This document shows, piece after piece, positions 45,770 through 57,976 of a stretch of DNA of 64,000 bases. Within the stretch, counting starts at the first letter, position 1, and each line of letters starts with the position of its first letter. The notes below the pieces were generated by a model. The model saw only the letters and a list, made by a program, of their open reading frames with translations. It searched no databases and had not been told where the DNA came from. Source of the stretch: Luteimonas huabeiensis HB2 (GTDB lineage Bacteria; Pseudomonadota; Gammaproteobacteria; Xanthomonadales; Xanthomonadaceae); contig NZ_JAAN01000026.1 of assembly GCF_000559025.1 (NCBI RefSeq), positions 124,001 to 188,000 of the forward strand, in the 5' to 3' direction. The position numbers and the translations under genes are program-made.

Positions 45770-45775
45770 ATTATA
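45770..45775 (-). promoter_or_regulatory. Perfect TATAAT -10 box for rsfS, overlapping nadD stop
   Basis: TATAAT on the minus strand overlaps the nadD TAA stop codon (45773-45771) and lies 27 bases before the rsfS TTG. In DNA this GC-rich it is striking. No -35 match was found at 16-18 bases. It suggests rsfS-rlmH can be transcribed separately from the upstream leuS-nadD genes. Confidence 0.55.
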
Positions 45776-46445
45776 GCGGCCGGCCGGTGTCGCCGCGGCG
45801 TGCATACCAGCCGGCGGCCTCGATCCGCGCCGCCACCGCCGGCGGCACCAGGTCCCGCCAGGGCTCGCCGGCGGCGATGCGGCGCCGGATTTCGGTGGCC
45901 GAGCCGGGGTGCAGCGGCTGGCGCAGGCGCAGCACGCGCCCGGCCGGGGCGGCGGCCAGGTCGGCCGGATCCTCGGTCCAGCGCCCGGCGACCTCGGCCG
46001 CCAGCGGCGCCGGCAGGTCGCGGTCCAGCGGGTCGCCGGCGCGCTCGGCGACCACGAAGTGGGCCAGCCCGAACAGCGCCCGCCAGTCCTTCCAGCCCGG
46101 CAGCCCGCGGAAACCGTCGGCGCCGACCAGCAGCGCGACCGGGCGCGCCGGCGCCTCGGCGCGCAGCGCGCGCAGGGTCTCGACGGTGTAGCTGCGGCCC
46201 GCGCGCCGCAGTTCGCGGGTGTCCACCCGCAACCCGGGTTCGCCGGCGACCGCGCGCTGCAGCAGGTCGACGCGCGCGGCGGCGTCGGCCCCGGGCGCGG
46301 GCCGGTGCGGCGGGTCGGCGGCGGGCATCAGGTGGACCGGCACGCCGAGCCGGTCGCGCGCGGCGCGGGCGATGGCCAGGTGCCCGGTGTGGATCGGGTC
46401 GAAGGTGCCGCCGTAGAGCACTAGCAGCGGCGAGGCCGCGTCCAT
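45771..46445 (-). CDS. nadD: Nicotinate-nucleotide adenylyltransferase
   Basis: NadD adenylates nicotinate mononucleotide in NAD synthesis. The 224-residue product opens LLVLYGGTFDPIHTGHLAIAR with the nucleotidyltransferase (T/H)xGH motif. ADPPHRP and LVGADGFRGLPGWKDW follow, and the C-terminal (S/I)SxTxIR motif appears as GSATEIRRRI. The ATG at 46445 follows holA by eight bases. A longer reading from 47141 in this frame overlaps holA and is not real. Confidence 0.95.
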   Translation of the reverse strand: MDAASPLLVLYGGTFDPIHTGHLAIARAARDRLGVPVHLMPAADPPHRPAPGADAAARVDLLQRAVAGEPGLRVDTRELRRAGRSYTVETLRALRAEAPARPVALLVGADGFRGLPGWKDWRALFGLAHFVVAERAGDPLDRDLPAPLAAEVAGRWTEDPADLAAAPAGRVLRLRQPLHPGSATEIRRRIAAGEPWRDLVPPAVAARIEAAGWYARRGDTGRPL

Positions 46446-46453
46446 GCCCGCGG

Positions 46454-47491
46454 TCAGCGCGGCGGCGCCGCCAGCACGGCGGCGCGCGGCTCGGCCACCG
46501 CCACCAGCAGGCGCTCCAGCACCTGCCAGGCGTCGCCCGCGGCGCGGCCCTTGGCGATGCGGTCGATCCGCCCCGCCTGCGCGAGGAAGCGTTCCCAGCG
46601 CTCGGCCGGATGGCGCTGCAGCGCGCGACGGTAGACCGCCTGCTTGGAATCCCAGACCCGCTGCGCGCGGAACTCGCCGGCGAGGTCGCCGCCGCGCGCC
46701 TGCACCCGCGCCAGCGCCGCGGCGCGCTGCAGTTCCATCACCACCATGCCCATCAGCGCCGGCACCGCCTCGCCCTCGGCGCGCAGGCCGGCGAGCATGC
46801 GCACCGCCTGCGCGGCCTGGCCCGACAGCGCGGTATCGAGCAGGCGGAACACGTCGAAGCGCGCGGCATCGGCGACCAGCGCCTCCATTCGCGCCGCGTC
46901 CAGCGGCTGGCCGTCGGCCAGCAGGGCCAGCTTGTCGATCTCCTGCGCGGCGGCGAGCAGGTTGCCCTCGACGCGATCGGCCAGCCGCTGCACCGCCTCG
47001 CGGTCGGCGACCAGCCCGCGCGCGCGCAGCCGTCGCTCGATCCATTCCGGCATCTCGTGCGGCTTGATCGCCCAGGCGATCGCGATGCGGCCGACCCGGC
47101 CCAGCGCCTCGCTCCACTTGCCACCGTGCTGGCGGCTCCACTCGCCGCCGGTGACCAGCAGCAGGACGTCGGCGGGCGGCGCCTCGCAGAAACCGGCGAT
47201 GACCGCGGCGCCGTCCTTGCCGGGCTTGGCGGTCGGCAGGCGGATCTCGATCACCCGGCGCGCGGCGAACAGGCTGGGCGCGCGCAGGCTGGCCTCGAGC
47301 GCGGCCCAGTCGATGTCGCGGCCGTCCGGCTCGAACACCTCCCGCTCCGCGTAGCCCTGCTCGCGGGCGCGGGCGCGCACCGCGTCGGCGGCCTCCAGCA
47401 CCCGCAGCGCCTCGGGGCCGGCGATCAGGTAGGCCGGCGCCAGCGGTCCGCCGGCGAGCTGGGCGACCAGGCGTTCGGGGGTCAGTTCCAT
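46454..47491 (-). CDS. holA: DNA polymerase III subunit delta
   Basis: HolA is the wrench of the clamp loader that opens the beta clamp. The 345-residue product has LAPAYLIAGPEALRVLEAADAVR at the start, and FEPDGRDIDWAALEASLRAPSLFAARRVIEIRLP. NLLAAAQEIDKLALL and the C-terminal collar helices (VYRRALQRHPAERWERFLAQAGRIDRIAKG) complete the family. The ATG at 47491 is standard. It lies between lptE and nadD as in most gammaproteobacteria. Confidence 0.95.
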   Translation of the reverse strand: MELTPERLVAQLAGGPLAPAYLIAGPEALRVLEAADAVRARAREQGYAEREVFEPDGRDIDWAALEASLRAPSLFAARRVIEIRLPTAKPGKDGAAVIAGFCEAPPADVLLLVTGGEWSRQHGGKWSEALGRVGRIAIAWAIKPHEMPEWIERRLRARGLVADREAVQRLADRVEGNLLAAAQEIDKLALLADGQPLDAARMEALVADAARFDVFRLLDTALSGQAAQAVRMLAGLRAEGEAVPALMGMVVMELQRAAALARVQARGGDLAGEFRAQRVWDSKQAVYRRALQRHPAERWERFLAQAGRIDRIAKGRAAGDAWQVLERLLVAVAEPRAAVLAAPPR

Positions 47492-47522
47492 GCCGCGGGA
47501 AGCGTCGCGCGCCGCCGCCGGC

Positions 47523-48020
47523 TCAGGGCTGCCGCGAGGCGCCGTCGATCCGGCGCAGGATCGAGGCGACCATCTCGCGTCGCATCTCGCGGGCCAGCAG
47601 TTCGCGCTCGCTGTCGGTGCCGACCAAGCCGTCGGACTCCTGCACGAAATCGCGCGAGAGCTCGATCGCCTGCTGCGGCACCAGGTCGCTGCCGTCGGCC
47701 CGGCGCAGGCGGAACACCACCGCGTAGCGCAGCGAGTACTCCTGCGCGCGGCCGACCTCGTCGATGGCGATCGGGGTGCTCGCCCAGCGCTCGGACATCA
47801 GTTCCAGCGTGGCCGCGTCGGCGGTCGTGGCGGGCACCACCTCGCCGCCGGCGCGGGCCAGCGCCATCGCCACCGGATCGACCAGCGGGCTGTAGGGATC
47901 GGCGGCGACCACGCGCACCGGCCCCAGGTCGGGCGGCAGCGCCAGCGCGTTGCGGAGGTGGAACCCGCAGGCGCCCAGCAACAGGGTCGACAGCAGGACG
48001 AGGGGGAGGAGTCTGCGCAT
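47523..48020 (-). CDS. lptE: LPS-assembly lipoprotein LptE
   Basis: LptE plugs the outer-membrane LPS translocon LptD. The 165-residue lipoprotein has lipobox LGAC with the lipidated cysteine at residue 18. The family opening CGFHLRNALALPPDLGPVRV and a C-terminal helix pair (ELLAREMRREMVASILRRIDG) are present. It sits between leuS and holA, which supports the call despite low conservation. Confidence 0.93.
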   Translation of the reverse strand: MRRLLPLVLLSTLLLGACGFHLRNALALPPDLGPVRVVAADPYSPLVDPVAMALARAGGEVVPATTADAATLELMSERWASTPIAIDEVGRAQEYSLRYAVVFRLRRADGSDLVPQQAIELSRDFVQESDGLVGTDSERELLAREMRREMVASILRRIDGASRQP

Positions 48021-48068
48021 GGCGGGAGTCTGGACGAGGGCGCGGGGCCGGGCAAGCCGGCGCGCGCC

Positions 48069-51699
<3,631 letters not shown>

Positions 51700-51831
51700 C
51701 CGCCCGCCCGATGGTGGGCCGAGGCGAACGCCGGCCGGCCGGGCGGCCCAGCGAGCGCGATCCCGGCATCGCGGGCGTCGGAACGGATCGGCAAGGCGCG
51801 CACGTCGGCATCCGCGGGCAACGAGGACGCC

Positions 51832-51861
51832 ATCGTGGAATCGCGCGCGCGGCGATGTCAA
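51832..51861 (-). promoter_or_regulatory. Putative promoter for HTH gene
   Basis: Minus-strand TTGACA (51861-51856) and CACGAT (51837-51832) are spaced by 18 bases. The -35 is a perfect consensus match; the -10 is weak. It lies in the gap divergent from the thioredoxin-fold gene, whose own candidate -10 is TATCCT at 51881-51886. Confidence 0.4.
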
Positions 51862-51956
51862 GAATTCTTTACACGCCTTGTATCCTGCGCGACCATCGCC
51901 ACCTCCATGGACGATGCGCCGCAGGCGCCCCCTCTCGTCCGCAACCGGGATCTTCC

Positions 51957-52856
51957 ATGCTGTTCAACGGCCAACCCTCGCAAGCTGCCCCGTCCGCCGC
52001 GTCGCCCCACGTGATCGACGCCACCGCCGCCAACTTCGAGACCGAGATCCTGCAGAAATCGCTGCAGACGCCGGTCCTGATCGATTTCTGGGCGGAATGG
52101 TGCGGCCCGTGCAAGACCCTCGGCCCGATCCTGGAGAAGCTCGCGGCCGAGTACGGCGGCGCGTTCGTGCTGGCCAAGGTCGACGTGGACCGCGAGCCGC
52201 AGCTGGCGGCCGCCTTCCAGATCCGCTCGGTGCCGACCGTGTTCCTGCTGGTCGAGGGGCAGCCGGTGGACGGTTTCCCCGGCGCGCTGCCGGAAGGCCA
52301 GGTGCGCGAGTTCCTCGCCCGCCACGGCATCGTGCCCGGCGACGCCGCGGGCGAGGCCGATGCCGGCGCCGAGGCGCCGCCGCCGGACCCGGCGGCGGAG
52401 GTGGCCCGGCTGCGCGAGGCGTTGGCCGCCGATCCGGCGCGCGACGAACTCAAGCTCGACCTGGCCCTGGCGCTGCTGCGCACCGGCGAGTCCGACGAGG
52501 CCGCGCGCCTGCTCGACGCCCTGCCCGCCAACCTCGCCACCGACGACCGCAGCGTGCAGGCGCGCGCGCGGCTGGGCTTCGCCGCGCTGCTGAAGGACGC
52601 GCCGCCGCGCGCCGCGCTGGAGCAGGCGATCGCCGCCGATCCCGCCGACCTGCGCGCGCGCCATCTGCTCGGCGCGCGCGAGATCGTCGAGGGCAACGCC
52701 GAGGCCGGGCTGGAACAGTTCCTGGCGATGCTGCAGCACGACCGCGACTTCGAGGACGGCCTGCCGCGTCGCGCCCTGATCGACGCGTTCCGCGTCGTCG
52801 AGGACGCCGAACTGGTCGGACGCTATCGCCGTCGCATGGCCTCGCTGCTGTTCTGA
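51957..52856 (+). CDS. cnoX: Thioredoxin-TPR co-chaperone (CnoX/YbbN type)
   Basis: CnoX holds chlorine-damaged or unfolded proteins and passes them to GroEL. The 299-residue product has a thioredoxin domain (about residues 20-125). The active site is WCGPC at residues 48-52 ([22 protein letters not shown]-like). A TPR region with four helical pairs follows ([26 protein letters not shown] and similar). Some homologues have a non-redox SxxC site; this one keeps both cysteines, so it may also be redox-active. The ATG at 51957 is preferred over a longer reading from 51711. Confidence 0.88.
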   Translation: [299 protein letters not shown]

Positions 52857-52891
52857 CCCGCGCACGGCGGCGCCCGTACCTGAGCGTATGG

Positions 52892-52897
52892 TAGGCT
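52892..52897 (+). promoter_or_regulatory. Putative -10 box for DUF4442 gene
   Basis: TAGGCT, 28 bases before the ATG at 52926, in the GTATGGTAGGCTGCGCC context. It fits the TAnnnT pattern seen repeatedly in this window. Confidence 0.35.
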
Positions 52898-52925
52898 GCG
52901 CCTCCGCTTTCCGCCGCCGTGCCGC

Positions 52926-53375
52926 ATGACGCCCCGCCGCCTGCGCCTGATCATGAACCTGTGGCCGCCGTTCCTGGCGGCCGGCATCCGCGTGCGCCAC
53001 CTGGCCGACGACTGGCGCAGCGCGCGCGTCGAGCTGCGCCTGCGGCCGTGGAACCGCAACTACGTCGGCACCCACTTCGGCGGCAGCCTGTTCGCCATGA
53101 CCGACCCGTTCTGGATGATCCTGGTCAAGGAAGCGATGGGCCCCGGCTACTACGTCTGGGACCGCGCCGCCGAGATCGAATTCGTCAAGCCCGGCCGCGG
53201 CACCGTGCACGCCGAGTTCCGGCTGGACGACGACGCGCTGGCGCGCATCCGCGAGGCGACCGCCGGCGGCGACAAGCACCTGCACTGGTTCGACACCCAG
53301 ATCGCCGATGCGCAGGGCGAGGTCGTGGCGCGGGTGCGCAAGCAGGTCTACGTGCGCCGCAAGAAGGGCCGCTGA
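52926..53375 (+). CDS. DUF4442 hotdog-fold protein
   Basis: A 149-residue cytoplasmic protein with the hotdog (thioesterase-like) fold of the DUF4442/PaaI-like group. NRNYVGTHFGGSLFAMTDPFWMILVKEAMG has the central helix with an N...H..G.L pattern. EIEFVKPGRGTVHAEFRL and HWFDTQIADAQGEVVARVRKQVYVRR are the typical strands. Acyl-CoA thioesterase activity is possible but not proven for this group. The ATG at 52926 is family-like. It is co-oriented with, but has its own -10 separate from, the neighbours. Confidence 0.85.
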   Translation: MTPRRLRLIMNLWPPFLAAGIRVRHLADDWRSARVELRLRPWNRNYVGTHFGGSLFAMTDPFWMILVKEAMGPGYYVWDRAAEIEFVKPGRGTVHAEFRLDDDALARIREATAGGDKHLHWFDTQIADAQGEVVARVRKQVYVRRKKGR

Positions 53376-53420
53376 GCGGCGCCGCGCGGCGAAGTTCACC
53401 ACCCAGCCACCGCGCGCGGC

Positions 53421-53426
53421 TATGCT
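53421..53426 (+). promoter_or_regulatory. Putative -10 box for kinase gene
   Basis: TATGCT, 20 bases before the kinase ATG at 53447; the transcript would have a very short leader. No -35 match. Confidence 0.35.
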
Positions 53427-53446
53427 CGACGCCGACAGGGGCCGCC

Positions 53447-55474
53447 ATGCACGATCCTCACCGCCACCGCGACGCGCAGCCGTTGCCGGACATCCCCGGC
53501 TATCGCTTGCTGCGCGCGATCGCCGAGGGCGGCATGTCCACGGTCTACCTGGCGCGCGAGGAAGCGCTCGGGCGCGAGGTGGCGATCAAGGTGATGCGCC
53601 CTGAAGCGCTGGTGGACGAGGTCGGCAGGCGGCGCTTCGAGAACGAGGCGCGCACCATCGGCCGGCTCGAGCACCCGCACATCGTCGGCATCCACCAGAT
53701 CGGGCGCACCGCCGACGGCCGGCCCTTCTTCGCCATGCCCTACATGCCGCGCGGCCACCTCGGCCAGCGCGATCTCGCCGGCGACGAGGCGCGGGTGCGC
53801 GAGATCCTGCGCGCGCTGCTGTCGGCGCTGGCCTACGCGCATGCGCGCGGCGTCGTGCACCGCGACGTCAAGGCCGAGAACGTGCTCTTCGACGCGTCCG
53901 ACCGGCCGCTGCTGGCCGACTTCGGCATCGCCCTGCGCCGCGGCTACGGCAGCCGCGTGACCAGCGCCGGGCTCGCCCTGGGCAGTACCGCGTACATGGC
54001 GCCCGAGCAGGCGCGCGGCGACGAGGTCGACCACCGCGCCGACCTGTATGCGGTGGGCGTGCTGACCTGGGAGATGCTGACCGGCCGGCTGCCGTTCGAG
54101 GCCCAGGACGCGCTGTCGATGGCGGTGATGCACGCGCAGGACCCGATTCCGCGCCTGCCGCCGGCGCTGCGCCACTGGCAGCGCTTCATCGACCGCGCGA
54201 TGGCCAAGTACCCGCTCAAGCGCTTCCACGACGCCCACGACATGCGGCTGGCGCTGGAGCGGGTGCCCAGGCGCGCGCCGCGCCACTTCGCTCCCCGCGA
54301 CGCCGCCGCCGCGGCGCTGACGCGCCTGCGCGCGCTGCCGCGCGCGGCGTGGATCGCCTCCGCGCTGGCCCTGGCGGCCGTCGGGCTCGCGCTGGCGCTG
54401 CGGCCCGGCGATCCGGGCCCCGGCTTCTTCCGCGCCGCGCCGGCGCCGACCGCCGCAGCCGCCGCGCCAGCGTCCGCCACCGCGCTGGCGCAGGCCGACG
54501 CCGCGCTGCTGCGCGCCGCGCCGGAGTCGCGCGCAGGGACCTTGCTCGAAGACGCCAAGCGGCAGTTGCGCCAGGGCCGGCTGACCGCGCCCGAGGGCGA
54601 CAACGCCTACGCCAGCGTGATCGCGGCCGCATCCGCCGACGCCGGCCACCTGGAGCTGCCGGCGCTGGCCGGCCGCGTGGTCGAGGCGCTGTCGGCGCAG
54701 GCGTCGAACGCGATCGCCGAAGGCGACGACGCCCTCGCCCACCGCCAGCTCGCGCGGGTGTCCGAGCTCGCCGCGCGTACCGGGCTGCAGGACGCCCCGG
54801 CGCTGCCGGCGATGCGGCGCGCGATCGCGGCGGCCCTGGACGCCCGCATCGAGGCCGCCGCCGCGCGTTTCGATCGCGACGCCGCGCACGCTGCGCTGGC
54901 GCTGGCCGAGGCCGCCGCGCTGGACGCGTCCGTGCGTGCCGAGCTGCGCCGGCGCGCGCAGGCGGTCCCGGCGGTGGGCGACGTGCTGCCCGGCGATCCG
55001 GGGCAGATGACGGTGATGCGCGCCGGCGACGGCGCCTACGCGCTGACCCGGCGCGCGATCGGCGTGGACGACTACCGCCGCTTCGCCGAGGCCACCGGGC
55101 GGGCGCCGGCGCTGTGCCGCGAGCGCGCCTCGGTGCTGCGGGTGCTGGCCCGGCGCGACTGGACCGCGCCCGGCTTCGAGCAATCCGGCGGCGACCCCGT
55201 GGTCTGCGTGTCCTGGGACGACGCCGACGCCTACGCGCGCTGGCTCGGCCAGCGCAACGGCCACCGCTACCGCCTGCCGACCGCGGTGGAAGCGGCCGCG
55301 AGCGCGCCTGCCGCCGGTGCGCGCGCGATCGCGGAGTGGCTGCTGGACTGCGACAACGGCTGCGCCCGGCGCGCGGTGCGCGGGGCCAGCTGGCGCCGCG
55401 ACGAAGGCGGCCGGCCGCGCGCGGCAGACCGCGGCTACGACGACGTCGGCTTCCGCCTGGTCCGCGAGCCCTGA
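53447..55474 (+). CDS. Membrane Ser/Thr protein kinase with C-terminal FGE-sulfatase-like domain
   Basis: A 675-residue Hanks-type kinase. The kinase domain (about residues 18-275) has the glycine loop AEGGMSTVYLA, VAIKVMRPEA, the catalytic HRDVKAENVLF, DFGIAL and APEQARG, so it looks active. One membrane helix (about 301-320) places the rest outside the cytoplasm. A helical Ala-rich region (about 330-510) follows. The tail (about 515-675) resembles a trimmed formylglycine-generating-enzyme/SUMF1 domain: VSWDDADAYARWLGQRNGHRYRLPTAVEA and VRGASWRRDEGG...DDVGFRLVREP. The middle of the usual domain is shortened, so it is more likely a ligand-sensing fold than an enzyme. The ATG at 53447 is chosen; a reading from 52919 overlaps DUF4442. 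Confidence 0.9.
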   Translation: MHDPHRHRDAQPLPDIPGYRLLRAIAEGGMSTVYLAREEALGREVAIKVMRPEALVDEVGRRRFENEARTIGRLEHPHIVGIHQIGRTADGRPFFAMPYMPRGHLGQRDLAGDEARVREILRALLSALAYAHARGVVHRDVKAENVLFDASDRPLLADFGIALRRGYGSRVTSAGLALGSTAYMAPEQARGDEVDHRADLYAVGVLTWEMLTGRLPFEAQDALSMAVMHAQDPIPRLPPALRHWQRFIDRAMAKYPLKRFHDAHDMRLALERVPRRAPRHFAPRDAAAAALTRLRALPRAAWIASALALAAVGLALALRPGDPGPGFFRAAPAPTAAAAAPASATALAQADAALLRAAPESRAGTLLEDAKRQLRQGRLTAPEGDNAYASVIAAASADAGHLELPALAGRVVEALSAQASNAIAEGDDALAHRQLARVSELAARTGLQDAPALPAMRRAIAAALDARIEAAAARFDRDAAHAALALAEAAALDASVRAELRRRAQAVPAVGDVLPGDPGQMTVMRAGDGAYALTRRAIGVDDYRRFAEATGRAPALCRERASVLRVLARRDWTAPGFEQSGGDPVVCVSWDDADAYARWLGQRNGHRYRLPTAVEAAASAPAAGARAIAEWLLDCDNGCARRAVRGASWRRDEGGRPRAADRGYDDVGFRLVREP

Positions 55475-55518
55475 GCGCGCGGGTGCGGCCGCTGCGGCAC
55501 GCACCGCGGCCGACCGCA

Positions 55519-55524
55519 TACGAT
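55519..55524 (+). promoter_or_regulatory. Putative -10 box for DUF502 gene
   Basis: TACGAT, 28 bases before the ATG at 55553. It favours this ATG over the in-frame ATG at 55523, which overlaps the box. Confidence 0.35.
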
Positions 55525-55552
55525 GCCCGCCCCTGCTCCCCGGAATCCCCGC

Positions 55553-56233
55553 ATGTCCGAACCGCTCCCGTTCGCCCGCCGCCTGCAGCGGCTGTTCCTG
55601 GCCGGCCTGCTGACCCTGCTGCCGATCTGGCTGACCTGGGTCGTGGTCAAGTTCGTCTTCGTCCTGCTCAGCGACATCAGCCTGCCCTGGGTGGCGCCGG
55701 TGGCCGAGTGGGTGGCGACGTGGTTCCCCGAGGAGGCTGGCTGGGCGACCGCGCTGTGGGTGCAGAACGCGATCGCGCTGCTGGCCACGCTGGCGGCGAT
55801 CCTCGGCGTGGGCTGGCTGACCCGGCGCGTGGTCGGGCAGAGCCTGCTGCGCGGCTTCGAGCGCCTGGTGGCGCGGGTGCCGCTGGCCAGCACCATCTAT
55901 TCCAGCGCGCGCAAGCTGCTGGACATCCTGCAGACCAAGCCGGGCACCACCCAGCGGGTGGTGCTGATCGACTTCCCGCACGACCAGATGAAGTCGATCG
56001 GCCTGGTCACGCGGGTGATGCGCGAGGCCGGCACCGGCCGCGAGCTGGCCGCCGTGTACGTGCCCACCACCCCCAACCCGACCTCGGGCTACCTGGAGGT
56101 GGTGCCGGTGGAAAAGCTCACGCCGACCGACTGGACCGTCGACCAGGCGATGAGCTTCATCATCTCCGGCGGCGCCTCGGCACCCGACACCATTCCGTTC
56201 GCGGCACCGGCTGCGAAGCCGGCCGCGGACTGA
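55553..56233 (+). CDS. DUF502 family membrane protein
   Basis: A 226-residue inner-membrane protein of the DUF502 family. Two membrane helices are visible (about residues 14-39, LFLAGLLTLLPIWLTWVVVKFVFVLL, and 72-90, IALLATLAAILGVGWL). A conserved soluble domain contains PLASTIYSSARKLLDIL, VVLIDFPHDQMKSIGLVT and VYVPTTPNPTSGYLEVVP. Function is unknown; relatives are often near DEAD-box helicases or aspS. It converges on rhlE across a hairpin. The ATG at 55553 is preferred over 55523 on promoter grounds. Confidence 0.9.
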   Translation: MSEPLPFARRLQRLFLAGLLTLLPIWLTWVVVKFVFVLLSDISLPWVAPVAEWVATWFPEEAGWATALWVQNAIALLATLAAILGVGWLTRRVVGQSLLRGFERLVARVPLASTIYSSARKLLDILQTKPGTTQRVVLIDFPHDQMKSIGLVTRVMREAGTGRELAAVYVPTTPNPTSGYLEVVPVEKLTPTDWTVDQAMSFIISGGASAPDTIPFAAPAAKPAAD

Positions 56234-56255
56234 CCGCGGCGCGACTTGCGCGGAT

Positions 56256-56277
56256 GCCCGCGGCGGACGCCGCGGGC
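56256..56277. terminator. Bidirectional hairpin between DUF502 gene and rhlE
   Basis: GCCCGCGGC pairs with GCCGCGGGC over GGAC (stem extendable by one base pair) in the 51-base gap between convergent genes. No T-run. Confidence 0.5.
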
Positions 56278-56284
56278 GCCTCGC

Positions 56285-57631
<1,347 letters not shown>

Positions 57632-57865
57632 GGAAATCTCCTGACGCATCGCCTGCGGGGCCGTCGGGCGGCACCACCGGGCGATTCCGTCCCCGCGCTA
57701 TCCGATACCGCGCTGCGGGCGACGTGATGACGGCGCGGACGTTTCCGGGCCGTGTCTGCGAGACGAAGGACGTGCGGGATAAGAAGCCGGGCGCAAGCGC
57801 GCCGGGCCGGCATACCTGGATCGTCGCCGCTGGTGAGCGGGGCAGCCGCGTTGCAGAACCCGTGC

Positions 57866-57888
57866 AGTGTACCTGAATCGGGCCACCG
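57866..57888 (-). promoter_or_regulatory. Weak promoter candidate for rhlE
   Basis: Minus-strand TACACT with TGCCCG 17 bases upstream. The -35 is poor. It would place the start of transcription about 230 bases before the rhlE ATG. Confidence 0.22.
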
Positions 57889-57946
57889 CGGGCACCGCAT
57901 CGCGACAGCCGCGCCTGCGCGGCCTCCCCGGGCACGGCGCACCCTC

Positions 57947-57952
57947 TAAGAT
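57947..57952 (+). promoter_or_regulatory. Putative -10 box for FecR-CHASE2 operon
   Basis: TAAGAT in CTCTAAGATGGCC, 24 bases before the GTG at 57977. It shares CTAAGATG with the truA promoter. Confidence 0.4.
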
Positions 57953-57976
57953 GGCCGCCATTTCCCCCCCACCCGG

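Larger units (their letters stand above)
57632..57976 (+). other. 345-base divergent region between rhlE and FecR gene
   Basis: It holds candidate promoters for both directions: minus-strand TGCCCG-17-TACACT at 57888-57866, which would give rhlE a leader of about 230 bases, and plus-strand TAAGAT at 57947-57952. An inverted repeat GCCGGGCGCaagcGCGCCGGGC lies near 57789-57810, within the possible rhlE leader. I see no ORF or repeat family here. Confidence 0.45.

Noticed and set aside
52919-53446. N-terminal extension of the Ser/Thr kinase fused across the DUF4442 gene
   Set aside because: The frame is open but overlaps a well-supported hotdog gene in another frame. The kinase has its own -10 and a start just before its glycine loop.
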